Source: Catellatospora paridis
GTDB lineage: Bacteria > Actinomycetota > Actinomycetes > Mycobacteriales > Micromonosporaceae
Assembly: GCF_009720365.1 (NCBI RefSeq)
Contig: NZ_WBZD01000021.1
Location: 124,001 to 188,000 of the forward strand
Direction of reading: 5' to 3'
Length of the DNA stretch: 64,000 nucleotides
A program made the position numbers and the translations under genes. The notes below the pieces were generated by a model. The model saw only the letters and a list, made by a program, of their open reading frames with translations. It did not search any database and was not told the DNA's origin. Shown here piece by piece: positions 52,630 to 63,267 of the stretch (position 1 is its first letter; each line of letters begins with the position of its first letter).

Positions 52630-52770
52630 ATGGCATCCACGGATGCCCCGCACCTGGCCCTCGCCGAGGAAGCGGTGCGGCTGATCAACGCGACGGTCCC
52701 GCGGCGCGAGCTGCTGCACCGCCTGACGGAGGGCCTGTCCGTCGTCCACCGGGTCCGATCCGGTCGGTGA
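52630..52770 (+). CDS. Possible 46-residue protein
   Basis: A frame starting MASTDAPHLALAEEAVRLINATVPRREL and ending RVRSGR, with coding-like third-position GC bias. No Shine-Dalgarno site and no motif. It may be the start of a decayed gene. Low confidence. Confidence 0.28.
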   Translation: MASTDAPHLALAEEAVRLINATVPRRELLHRLTEGLSVVHRVRSGR

Positions 52771-52818
52771 CGGGCGAAAACCGACTCGCGGGCATAGTTC
52801 GCCGATAGGCTCTGAGCT

Positions 52819-54369
52819 GTGCATACGGGTGGCAGCGGCGACGGTTACACGCCGGACCCGCGCCGCTGGCGCGCTCTGAGCGTGTGCCTGGTGGGCGGGT
52901 TCATGGCGCTGCTCGACGTGAGCATCGTCAACGTGGCGCTGCCGTCGATCCGCGAGGGACTGCACGCCTCCGACAGCGCGCTGCAGTGGGTGGTCTCCGG
53001 ATACGCCCTGGCCTTCGGTCTGCTGCTGGTGCCCGCGGGCCGGTTCGGTGACATGAAGGGGCGGCGCAACGCGTTCGTGGCCGGGGTCGCGCTGTTCACG
53101 CTGGCCAGTGCCGCGGCCGGGCTGGCCCAGGGCGCGTTGTGGCTGGTGGTCGCGCGCATCGTGCAGGGTGCGGCGGGCGGCATCATCAACCCGCAGATCA
53201 GCGGGCTCATCCAGCAGCTGTTCCGGGGCGCGGAGCGGGGTCGCGCGTTCGGCCTGCTCGGTGCGACCGTCGGCATCTCCACCGCGATCGGCCCGCTGCT
53301 CGGCGGTCTGCTGATCCAGGCCGCGGGGGTGGCCGAGGGCTGGCGCTGGGTGTTCTACGTCAACGTGCCGGTCGGGGCGCTGGCGATCGGACTGGCGTAC
53401 CGCTTCATCCCGAAGTTCTGCGACGACCAGCGGCGCAAGGAGAGCTTCGACCCGGTCGGGGTCGTGCTGCTGGCCGCGGGTGTGGTGCTGGTGCTGCTGC
53501 CGCTGATCCAGGAGGAGGTCTGGGTCGGGCAGGGCAAGTGGCTGCTGCTGGTGGCCGGGGTGGCGGTGCTGGGCGGGTTCGTCGCGTGGGAGCGCCGGTA
53601 CACGCGCCACGGGCATCCGATGGTCGACCTGGGGTTGTTCCGCCGCCGGTCGTACGCCCTCGGCGCGCTGCTGGGGCTGGCCTACTTCGCCGGGTTCACC
53701 GCGATCTTCTTCATCTTCACCCTCTACCTGCAGCAGGGCCTGCACTACACGGCGCTGCAGGCGGGTGTCGCGACGGTGCCGTTCGCGCTCGGCTCGGCGG
53801 TCTCGGCGAGCCTCGGCGGCCGGGTGGTGACCAGGGTCGGCCGCGCCCTGATCGCGATCGGGCTCGGGCTGGTCGCGATCGGCCTGGTGGGTGTCGAGAT
53901 CGCCGTCGAGCTGGTGCCGGGCCGCCACGACGGCTGGGCCACCGCGCTGCCGCTGCTGATCGCCGGCATCGGCAGCGGGCTGGTGATCGCGCCGAACCAG
54001 ACGCTGACGCTGGCCGAGGTGCCGGTCGTGGGCGCGGGCAGCGCCGGGGGAGTGCTGCAGACAGGCCAGCGCATCGGCGCGGCGGTGGGCATCGCCGTGG
54101 TCGGCGCGGTCTTCTTCGCCACGGTCGCCGCGACCGGCGGGGACTTCGCCCTCGCGTTCCGGCACGGGCTGTGGGTGACCATCGGTTTCGTGCTGATCTC
54201 GCTGGTCATCGCGCTGATCGACGTACGCGCGAGTCGGCGGGCCGCGGGCCGGGAGCCGGCGTCACCCGGTGTCGCCACAGGCTCGCCGCCGGACGGAGCC
54301 CGCGCGGGGGGCGTGGACCGGTCGCGCCAGGAACCGGCGTTGGACCAGCCGACCCTGTTCGACGCCTGA
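52819..54369 (+). CDS. DHA2-type MFS multidrug transporter (EmrB/QacA-like)
   Basis: 516 residues with 14 hydrophobic segments. The family motif LLDVSIVNVALPSI (about 29-42) and motif-A region GRFGDMKGRRNAFVAG are clear. Starts at GTG; TAGGCT lies eight bases upstream, as in leaderless transcripts. A drug:H+ antiporter. Convergent with a UvrA-like gene that may share a resistance theme. Confidence 0.9.
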   Translation: MHTGGSGDGYTPDPRRWRALSVCLVGGFMALLDVSIVNVALPSIREGLHASDSALQWVVSGYALAFGLLLVPAGRFGDMKGRRNAFVAGVALFTLASAAAGLAQGALWLVVARIVQGAAGGIINPQISGLIQQLFRGAERGRAFGLLGATVGISTAIGPLLGGLLIQAAGVAEGWRWVFYVNVPVGALAIGLAYRFIPKFCDDQRRKESFDPVGVVLLAAGVVLVLLPLIQEEVWVGQGKWLLLVAGVAVLGGFVAWERRYTRHGHPMVDLGLFRRRSYALGALLGLAYFAGFTAIFFIFTLYLQQGLHYTALQAGVATVPFALGSAVSASLGGRVVTRVGRALIAIGLGLVAIGLVGVEIAVELVPGRHDGWATALPLLIAGIGSGLVIAPNQTLTLAEVPVVGAGSAGGVLQTGQRIGAAVGIAVVGAVFFATVAATGGDFALAFRHGLWVTIGFVLISLVIALIDVRASRRAAGREPASPGVATGSPPDGARAGGVDRSRQEPALDQPTLFDA

Positions 54370-54414
54370 CCAGCCCTCGTCAGCCGAGCCGCCCGCGCGG
54401 ATCGTCCCGTGCTC

Positions 54415-54453
54415 CGCGTCGCCCCGATGGCTTTCGCCGGTCGGGGCGACGCG
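54415..54453. terminator. Bidirectional hairpin terminator
   Basis: A 13-base arm, CGCGTCGCCCCGA, and its complement enclose a 13-base loop between the converging MFS and UvrA-like genes. Confidence 0.7.
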
Positions 54454-54482
54454 AGACAGGTGGCGGACCCGGGGTGCTCCGG

Positions 54483-56873
<2,391 letters not shown>

Positions 56874-56972
56874 CGTGTCTCCATCTGTCGGCGGGGTCGG
56901 CGTTCGGCGCAGCAACCACGGTAGCCACGGGGCTTCGGGGCGTGGAACCCCTGTGGCCTCGGACACGCTGGG

Positions 56973-56999
56973 TGACCGGCCGAGGCGTCAGGCCGGTCA
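56973..56999 (-). terminator. Hairpin terminator of the VOC gene
   Basis: A 9-bp perfect stem, TGACCGGCC/GGCCGGTCA, lies 17 bases past the VOC stop and just upstream of the UvrA-like gene. Confidence 0.55.
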
Positions 57000-57015
57000 C
57001 TCGTGCGGTCGCCGC

Positions 57016-57372
57016 TCACTTGTCCTGGAGGAGTCCGAGGACGTTGCCGTCGGGGTCGGTGAAGGTGGCCACCAGGCGGCCGCCGCCGACGTCGTGCGCG
57101 GGCTCCTTGACCTTGGCGCCCGCGGCGGTCACCTCGGCCAGCTTCGCCTCGATGTCCGGCACGTGCCAGTAGGCCACCGGCGAGGTCATGCCCTGCGGCC
57201 CGCCGCCGGGCACCAGCCCGATGTGCTGGCCGGCGGCCTCGAAGCCGACGTAGTAGGCCGAGTCGGCCTGCGGTTGCACGCCGAGCAGCGCGGTGTACAC
57301 GGCTTTCGCCGCGTCGAGGTCGGACACGGGGTGCAGCACGGTCAGGATGCCCGCGGTCGAAGAGTCGGTCAT
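57016..57372 (-). CDS. VOC-family (glyoxalase-like) protein
   Basis: 118 residues: ILTVLHPVSDLDAAKAVYTALLG at the start and ATFTDPDGNVLGLLQD at the end give the VOC fold; YYVGFEAAGQHIGLVPGG lies between. A metal-dependent or binding-only small cytoplasmic protein. It may be transcribed together with the UvrA-like gene, suggesting a resistance role, but a hairpin lies between them. Confidence 0.85.
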   Translation of the reverse strand: MTDSSTAGILTVLHPVSDLDAAKAVYTALLGVQPQADSAYYVGFEAAGQHIGLVPGGGPQGMTSPVAYWHVPDIEAKLAEVTAAGAKVKEPAHDVGGGRLVATFTDPDGNVLGLLQDK

Positions 57373-57495
57373 GTTTCACTCCCAGGTCGTGGTGGTGATG
57401 TCCGTCGCCGTCACTCTAGGTGACCGGCTTGGCCGGGGGCTTCTCCATTCCTGACCGGTCTGCGGCCGGTTTCCGGCCGGTCTCCCGCCCGGCCG

Positions 57496-58665
57496 TCAGA
57501 AGTCGCCGAACCCGGAGTCGAACCCGCCCGAGTCGTAGCCACCGGGGTCGTAACCGCCCGCTTCGTAGCCGCCGGACTCCGGGCCCTGACCCTGCCCGGC
57601 GTAACCGGGGTCGGCGTAGGTGTCGGCGGTGCCCGGGTCCTGGGCGTCCGCGGTGCCGGCGTCCTGGGCGTCGGCTGCCGCCGCGTCGGGGGCGACGTCC
57701 GGGGTGAGCGCGTCGTGGATCATGTCGCCGATGACCATGCCACCGAGGAAGCCCAGCGCGGCGCCGCCCAGTCCGGCGCCGATCAGCGTGCCGGTGCCGC
57801 GGTAGCCGCCGTACCGGTAACCGCCGCCGCCCTGTGCCGGGTAGGCGTACGGCTGGCGAGGCTGTCCCGGCGCGGCCGGTCCGGCCTGCACCGGCGGCCG
57901 CATGAACGAGCCCGGGTCCTGGTCCGGCAGGGCCGCGACGCGGTCCAGGGCGCGGCGCACCCAGCCGTCGACCAGCTCGATCCACTGGACCGGCTGTGCG
58001 ACCAGCGCCCGGAACTGCTCCTCGCTCACCCGGTGCACGTCGCCGGGGCCCGCCCGGCCCGCGACCCCGGCCGCCACGGTGAGCCCCTGCGGGTCCGCGG
58101 CAAGGGTGAACACCAGCTGCGGGATGTGCGGGCCGACCGGCTGACCCTGCGGGACCGGGGCGTAGAAGGTGATCGCCTGGGTCACCGGCGAGCCCGGCCG
58201 CAGCTCGCTGCGCGCGAAGCGGCTGCCGATGGTGCCGAGCGCGTCCAGCACGTACTGGGCGATCTCGGTCGGCTCGACGCCGAGCGGGTCGAAGTCGGTC
58301 TTCGCCGAGCCCTGGGCGACGGTCACCTCGGTGCGCACCCCGACGGTCACCCCGGGCATCGGGTGGCCGTAGACCAGCGTGACGGGGGTCGCGTACGGCG
58401 TGGCCAGGTGGAATCCGACGGCGTGGCCGGTGCCCCCGGTCAGCGCCAGCCGGTCGGCCACCGGGTAGCGGCCCAGCTCGACCTCGCCGCCGCCGGCGTT
58501 CGCGACCAGCAGCAGCTGCACCGAGGTGATCTCCACATCGCCCTTGGCGTGCAGGCGCACCTGCCCGGAGAACGCGCCGCCCGGTCGGGCCGCCGGGGTG
58601 GACAGCACGGTGTCGACGTCGACGCCGCCGAACCCCAGGCTGCTGAGAATGCGCCGCAGGACCAT
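57496..58665 (-). CDS. Spo0M-family sporulation-control-like protein
   Basis: 389 residues. The N-terminus (LRRILSSLGFGGVDVDTVL, then GGAFSGQVRLHAKGDVEITSVQLLLV) matches the Spo0M arrestin-like fold, about 1-220. The rest is Pro/Gly-rich, with a glycine-zipper stretch (LIGAGLGGAALGFLGGMVIGDMI) and a repetitive end (GGYDPGGYDSGGFDSGFGDF). Spo0M influences sporulation or development. The GGAGG site is only one base from the ATG, so the start may be less certain. A family B palindrome lies upstream. Confidence 0.82.
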   Translation of the reverse strand: MVLRRILSSLGFGGVDVDTVLSTPAARPGGAFSGQVRLHAKGDVEITSVQLLLVANAGGGEVELGRYPVADRLALTGGTGHAVGFHLATPYATPVTLVYGHPMPGVTVGVRTEVTVAQGSAKTDFDPLGVEPTEIAQYVLDALGTIGSRFARSELRPGSPVTQAITFYAPVPQGQPVGPHIPQLVFTLAADPQGLTVAAGVAGRAGPGDVHRVSEEQFRALVAQPVQWIELVDGWVRRALDRVAALPDQDPGSFMRPPVQAGPAAPGQPRQPYAYPAQGGGGYRYGGYRGTGTLIGAGLGGAALGFLGGMVIGDMIHDALTPDVAPDAAAADAQDAGTADAQDPGTADTYADPGYAGQGQGPESGGYEAGGYDPGGYDSGGFDSGFGDF

Positions 58666-58693
58666 GCCTCCATCATGCCGCCGCCCCGTCCCC

Positions 58694-58772
58694 AAGATCT
58701 GCGAACCTGCCTGGCACCTGTGCGTATCTTGGCCGCGCTTTCGCACAGGTGCCAGGCAAGTCGGTCGATCTT
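58694..58772. repeat. Dispersed palindrome family B, copy 2
   Basis: 31-base arms (26 of 31 complementary) around a 17-base loop; the arm AAGATCGACCGACTTGCC onward matches the copy at 21409-21487. It lies between the Spo0M-like gene start and the flavin reductase stop (22 bases away). Confidence 0.85.
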
Positions 58773-58794
58773 GGAGGAGGGGCGGGGCGGTCCG

Positions 58795-59433
58795 TCAGGC
58801 GGGGGTGAGGCGGCGGTCGTGGGGCATCTGCCAGCCTTCGGCGAGCCGGGAAGGGTGCACGTTGTCGCCGCCGCCGAAGAACTCGCAGAACTTCATGATC
58901 AGCGGGTCCCAGGCGACCGGGTCGACGTAGTGGGTGCCGGGGATGATCAGGTCCTGCTCGACGTGGGCGCGGCGCACCTCGGCGACGTACGCGGTGGCGA
59001 ACGGCTTCGGGTCGCCGATCGGGAACGCACCGCTGATCTCGCATTCCAGCTGGATCGGGCACTGCGCCACCCGGTCCGGCGCGACCAGCTCCGACGGCTG
59101 CGGGCTCAGCCCAGCGGCCGCGAACTTGTCGGGCACGTGCCGGTAGCCCATGGCGAGCTTGCCCGGCGACGGCTGCGGCGAGCCGGTGGTCAGCGCCAAC
59201 CGGTCCACCGCGTCGACCAGCGTCGACGGCACCAGGTTGAGCACGCACTCGCCCTCGCGGCGCAGGTTGGCGGCCGTCTGCGCGCTGTCGCCCAGGCCGA
59301 GCACGCAGGAGCTGCCCAGCCACCAGGCCGACGACATCGGGGCGAGGTTGGTCGTGCCGTCCGGGTTGCGCGAGCTGATGATCACTACGGGGGTGCCGAA
59401 GTACAGCACCTTGAGGTCGAGGGTCTGGTGCAC
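58795..59433 (-). CDS. Flavin reductase-like domain protein
   Basis: 212 residues: LYFGTPVVIISSRNPDGTTNLAPMSSAWWLG is the flavin reductase-like opening, with ANLRREGECVLNLV further on. The fold binds FMN or FAD and reduces flavin or modifies a substrate such as an ester. It shares a strand with the DUF2277 gene upstream (105-bp gap). Confidence 0.82.
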   Translation of the reverse strand: MHQTLDLKVLYFGTPVVIISSRNPDGTTNLAPMSSAWWLGSSCVLGLGDSAQTAANLRREGECVLNLVPSTLVDAVDRLALTTGSPQPSPGKLAMGYRHVPDKFAAAGLSPQPSELVAPDRVAQCPIQLECEISGAFPIGDPKPFATAYVAEVRRAHVEQDLIIPGTHYVDPVAWDPLIMKFCEFFGGGDNVHPSRLAEGWQMPHDRRLTPA

Positions 59434-59538
59434 TGCCGCCGTCCTTGCGTCGCGTCCGTGCCCCGCGGTGCCGGGGCCGATGCCGAGCCTGCCGGGACGG
59501 CGGCCGCCACGCTGGCGGGGAACGGACGCGGCATCAGG

Positions 59539-59745
59539 TCAGCGGCGCACCTGCAGGGTCGACAGCAGCTCGGCGGTCGCGGCGACGACCGCGGCCACCG
59601 CCTTGTCGAAGGCCTCGGCGTTGTGCGCGGCCGGGGCGCGGAAACCGGAGATCTTGCGGACGTACTGCAGCGCGGCGGCCTGCACGTCCTCCTCGGTGAC
59701 GATCTCCTGGAACGGCGGGCGAAGGGTCTTGATACTGCGGCACAT
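59539..59745 (-). CDS. DUF2277 protein
   Basis: 68 residues from ATG 59745, chosen because DUF2277 proteins begin MCRxIKxL; the ATG three codons earlier is the alternative. The pattern EIVTEEDVQAAALQYVRKISGFRAP and AFDKAVAAVVAATAELL fits the family. Function unknown. Confidence 0.78.
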   Translation of the reverse strand: MCRSIKTLRPPFQEIVTEEDVQAAALQYVRKISGFRAPAAHNAEAFDKAVAAVVAATAELLSTLQVRR

Positions 59746-59779
59746 GGTTGCCATTGTGCTCGCTGGGCATCATTGACGG

Positions 59780-60685
59780 GTGTCCACTGCCGTGCCGATG
59801 ACCGAGAGCCGACCCGCCGCCGTACGCGTGCTGGCCGTCCTGCTCGCCATGACCGCCCTGGCCACGGCTTCGGTCGAGTGGCTGAACTGGTACTACGCCA
59901 CCGACGGCGGCTACCCGCTGTTCGTGCGCACCGCCTGGGCGCTGCTGCGCTCGCTGTTGTTCCTGGTGCTGATCTTCCACCTGTGGCGGGGCCGGCACGG
60001 CGCCGCGCCGTTCGGGCTGATCCTGGCGGTGACGACGCTGTTCGCGCTGGCCCGGCTGGTCGTGCCGAAGCAGGGCGCACCGGCCGTGCCCGGGATCATC
60101 GGGTTCGGCGTGGTGGCGGTGCTGTGCCTGATCGTGGTGCTGCTGCTGTATCGGTCGGCGAGCGTGCAGGAGTTCCTGAGCCGGCCGAAGCTGCGCTGGT
60201 GGATCAGCCGGGACGGGCTGACCCGCAAGCCGATGCCGAGCCGTCCGCAGGTGCCCGGCTGGGTGCTGACCACCCGGGTGGCTGTGTTCAGTTACAGCGC
60301 GCTGATGCTGGTCGCCTGCGTGGTCGCGGCGGGGCGGCTGCTCGACGGTGACGTCACCCTGCTGCCGCTGATCGTGGGCTGGTTCGTGTTCGCGCTGATG
60401 GTCAGCTACGTGGCGCTGTTCTTGAGCATCTTCCTGGTCAAGGGCAAGAGGTGGGCCCGGCTGCAGCTGGTGCTGCTGACATTGCTGGTACTGCTGGTGC
60501 ACCTACCGCTGTGCCGGCTGCTGCTCGGGGTGGACGGGCTGGTCCGAGACGGCGGCCCGCTGCTGGTGGCGGCGCTGCTCGCGCTGTGGGGCCTGTGGCG
60601 AGCGGGTCGCAACGGCCACTTCGTCCCCGCGGCCCAACGCTCCACCGCCCAGCCCGACCCGGCCGCGACGCACCCCACTCAGTAA
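59780..60685 (+). CDS. Polytopic membrane protein of unknown function
   Basis: 301 residues from a GTG (ATG 59798 is an in-frame option). About eight hydrophobic segments with a large basic loop (about 130-165) containing RPKLRWWISRDGLTRKP. No motif identifies it. It is divergent from the DUF2277 gene by only 34 bp. Its TAA overlaps the first base of a family A palindrome. Confidence 0.7.
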   Translation: MSTAVPMTESRPAAVRVLAVLLAMTALATASVEWLNWYYATDGGYPLFVRTAWALLRSLLFLVLIFHLWRGRHGAAPFGLILAVTTLFALARLVVPKQGAPAVPGIIGFGVVAVLCLIVVLLLYRSASVQEFLSRPKLRWWISRDGLTRKPMPSRPQVPGWVLTTRVAVFSYSALMLVACVVAAGRLLDGDVTLLPLIVGWFVFALMVSYVALFLSIFLVKGKRWARLQLVLLTLLVLLVHLPLCRLLLGVDGLVRDGGPLLVAALLALWGLWRAGRNGHFVPAAQRSTAQPDPAATHPTQ

Positions 60686-60749
60686 TAGACGTTGGCCTAT
60701 CTGGATGAGAATTTGTAGATCGAACTCAGCCGGATAGGCCAACGTCTGT
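60685..60749. repeat. Dispersed palindrome family A, copy 3
   Basis: 24-base arms (21 of 24 complementary) around a 17-base loop, starting on the last base of the upstream stop codon and ending 54 bases from the converging GlxA-type gene. Same family as 11716-11780 and 38972-39036. Confidence 0.88.
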
Positions 60750-60803
60750 GAAAAGCGGAGCGCGGGGGCGGCCGGGCCGAGCGAGCGGGTGCAGGGGACC
60801 GGG

Positions 60804-61769
60804 TCAGGTGGTGGTGCGGAAGGTGCGGCGGTACGCGAGCGGGGCGGTGCCGACCGTGGCGCGCAGGTGCTGGCGCAGCGAGACGGCGGTGCCGAAGCCG
60901 GCCTGGTCGGCGACCTGGTCGATGGCGAGGTCGGTGCTCTCCAGCAGGTGGCGGGCGTGCTCGATGCGCTGGCGGGTGAGCCACCGGCCCGGTGACAGCC
61001 CGGTCTCCTCCCGGAACCGCCGGGTGAACGTGCGTACGCTCATGCGCGCGTGGCGGGCCAGTTGGTCCAGGTCGAGGGGTTCGCCGAGGCGGGTCAGCAC
61101 CCATTCGCGGGTCGCCGCGGTGGAGGCGTCGCCGGGGGCGGGCAGCGGGCGTTCGATGAACTGGGACTGGCCGCCGTCGCGCCAGGGGGCCACGACGCAG
61201 CGGCGGGCGGCCCGGTTGGCGACCTCGCTGCCGTGGTCGCGGCGGATCACGTGCAGGCACAGGTCGAGCCCGGCGGCGACCCCGGCCGAGGTGAGCACCT
61301 GCCCGTCGTCGATGAACAGCACGTCGGCGTCGAGTGCGACCTGCGGGAACCTGCCGCGGAAGTCTTCGGCGTAGGCCCAGTGGGTGGCGGCGGGGCGCTC
61401 GTCGAGCAGACCGGCGGCGGCCAGCACGTACGCTCCGGTGCAGATGGACATGATCCGTTTGCCGGCGGCGTGGGCGGTGCGGAGGGCGGCCACGGCCGCG
61501 ACGGTGGTGGGGGCGGCCAGGCGCTCGCGGTGGATGCCGGGCACGATCACGGTGTCGGCCCAGTCGAGCAGGTCGAGGCTGTGGTCGGGCTGCACGGAGA
61601 AGCCGGCGCTGGCGCGGATCGGGCCGCCGTCGGCGGTGCAGACGCGGATCTCGTAGAGCCGGTGGCCGGCGCTGTCGGTGGCGCAGCCGAACACCTGGCT
61701 CGGGATGCCGAGGTCGAGTGCCATGACTCCGTCGAGGGCAAGCACGGCGACACGGTGGCGAGCGGTCAT
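60804..61769 (-). CDS. GlxA-family transcriptional regulator (DJ-1 + AraC)
   Basis: 321 residues. An N-terminal DJ-1/PfpI-like domain (about 5-170; VLALDGVMALDLGIPSQVF, the Cys region SICTGAYVLAAAGLL, VLTSAGVAAGLDL) is fused to an AraC helix-turn-helix (about 225-318; LARHARMSVRTFTRRFREETGLSPGRWL, IDQVADQAGFGTAVSLRQHLR). Divergent from the MFS gene, and may control it through the shared 62-bp gap. Confidence 0.9.
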   Translation of the reverse strand: MTARHRVAVLALDGVMALDLGIPSQVFGCATDSAGHRLYEIRVCTADGGPIRASAGFSVQPDHSLDLLDWADTVIVPGIHRERLAAPTTVAAVAALRTAHAAGKRIMSICTGAYVLAAAGLLDERPAATHWAYAEDFRGRFPQVALDADVLFIDDGQVLTSAGVAAGLDLCLHVIRRDHGSEVANRAARRCVVAPWRDGGQSQFIERPLPAPGDASTAATREWVLTRLGEPLDLDQLARHARMSVRTFTRRFREETGLSPGRWLTRQRIEHARHLLESTDLAIDQVADQAGFGTAVSLRQHLRATVGTAPLAYRRTFRTTT

Positions 61770-61787
61770 GGCCGAATTCTTTCACAT

Positions 61788-61805
61788 AGTGGCGGTCAGG
61801 CCACT
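61788..61805. promoter_or_regulatory. Possible operator between GlxA-type gene and MFS gene
   Basis: AGTGGC and GCCACT flank six bases in the short divergent gap. Plausible as a target of the neighbouring regulator, but short and not otherwise supported. Confidence 0.3.
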
Positions 61806-61831
61806 GTTTGTCGGTGCATGAATTCCGGACC

Positions 61832-63196
61832 ATGGACGACGTGACGTTGCTGGAAAACAGGGTGAAGCGGACGAGAAGCCAGAATCTCGCCTGGGCGGTG
61901 GCCGCCGTGGCGCTGGTGTCCATCGTGGGAGCGGCCGGGTTCCGGGCGACGCCCGGTGTGCTCATCGAGCCGCTGGAGCAGGCGTTCGGCTGGTCGCGCG
62001 GCACCATCTCGGCCGCCGTGTCGATCAACCTCGTGCTGTACGGGCTGACCTCGCCCTTCGCCGCGGCGCTGATGGAGCGCTTCGGCATGCGCCGGGTGGT
62101 GGCCGGGGCGCTGCTGCTGGTCGCCGCGGGCAGCGGGCTGACCGTGTTCATGACCGCGAGCTGGCAGCTGATGCTGCTGTGGGGCGTGCTGGTGGGCCTT
62201 GGCACCGGCTCGATGGCGCTGGCGTTCGTGGCCACGTTCACCAACCGCTGGTTCGTCAAGCACCGGGGCCTGGTGACGGGCGTGCTGACCGCCGGTGGTG
62301 CGGCGGGGCAACTGGTGTTCCTGCCGCTGCTGGCGAGCCTGGTGCAGGCCTACGACTGGCGGGTGGCGGCGCTGACCGTGGCCGGGTCGGCGCTGCTGGT
62401 GGTGCCGCTGGTGCTCTGGCTGCTCCGCGACGACCCGTCCGACCTGGGCATCACCGCGTACGGCGCCTCCGCTAGTGACTCGTCCCGGCAGCCCGCCTGG
62501 ACGGCGGGCAGCCGCGGACTCCCCACCAGCGGCCCGGACGCACCTGCGGCCGCGGCGCCGGCGAGCACGGGTGCGGCCCGCCGGGCCCTGGGGGCGTTGC
62601 GCGACGCCGCGAAGACCCGGACGTTCTGGCTGCTGGCGGGCGGGTTCGCGATCTGCGGTGCGACCACCAACGGCCTGGTGGGCACGCACTTCATCCCGGC
62701 CGCGCACGACCACGGCATGCCGACCACCACCGCGGCGAGCCTGCTGGCGCTGGTCGGCGTCTTCGACATCGTCGGCACCATCGCGTCGGGCTGGCTCACC
62801 GACCGCTTCGATCCGCGCTGGCTGCTGGGCGTCTACTACGCGCTGCGCGGGCTGTCGCTGATGCTGCTGCCGGAGCTGTTCGCCGCCGACCCGCACCCGA
62901 GCATGCTGGTCTTCATCCTGTTCTACGGGCTGGACTGGGTGGCCACGGTGCCGCCGACGATCGCGCTGTGCCGGCAGCACTTCGGGGCTTCGGCGGCGAT
63001 CGTGTTCGGCTGGGTGTTCGCCTCGCACCAGTTCGGCGCGGCGGGCATCGCGCTGGTCGCCGGTCTGGTCCGGGACAGCAGCGGCTCGTACGCCGCGGCG
63101 TTCTACGGTGCCGGACTGCTGTCACTGGCTGCGACCGCGATGTCCCTGGCCATCACCCGTCCGGGCGTGTTGCGGCGCTGGCGTTTGGCTGCATGA
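61832..63196 (+). CDS. MFS transporter (oxalate/formate or monocarboxylate-like)
   Basis: 454 residues from ATG 61832; TTG 61808 and GTG 61814 are in-frame options. Twelve hydrophobic segments. The pattern RATPGVLIEPLEQAFGWSRGTISAAVSINL and the central loop fit the monocarboxylate/OFA-type MFS branch. Substrate unknown; probably an organic acid. It may be regulated by the divergent GlxA-type protein. Confidence 0.85.
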   Translation: MDDVTLLENRVKRTRSQNLAWAVAAVALVSIVGAAGFRATPGVLIEPLEQAFGWSRGTISAAVSINLVLYGLTSPFAAALMERFGMRRVVAGALLLVAAGSGLTVFMTASWQLMLLWGVLVGLGTGSMALAFVATFTNRWFVKHRGLVTGVLTAGGAAGQLVFLPLLASLVQAYDWRVAALTVAGSALLVVPLVLWLLRDDPSDLGITAYGASASDSSRQPAWTAGSRGLPTSGPDAPAAAAPASTGAARRALGALRDAAKTRTFWLLAGGFAICGATTNGLVGTHFIPAAHDHGMPTTTAASLLALVGVFDIVGTIASGWLTDRFDPRWLLGVYYALRGLSLMLLPELFAADPHPSMLVFILFYGLDWVATVPPTIALCRQHFGASAAIVFGWVFASHQFGAAGIALVAGLVRDSSGSYAAAFYGAGLLSLAATAMSLAITRPGVLRRWRLAA

Positions 63197-63267
63197 TCGC
63201 GGTTTGACCTGTCCCGATCTGGATCTTGTCTGGGTCGGGGCAGGCATGAAAACCGGTTACTCCGGGT

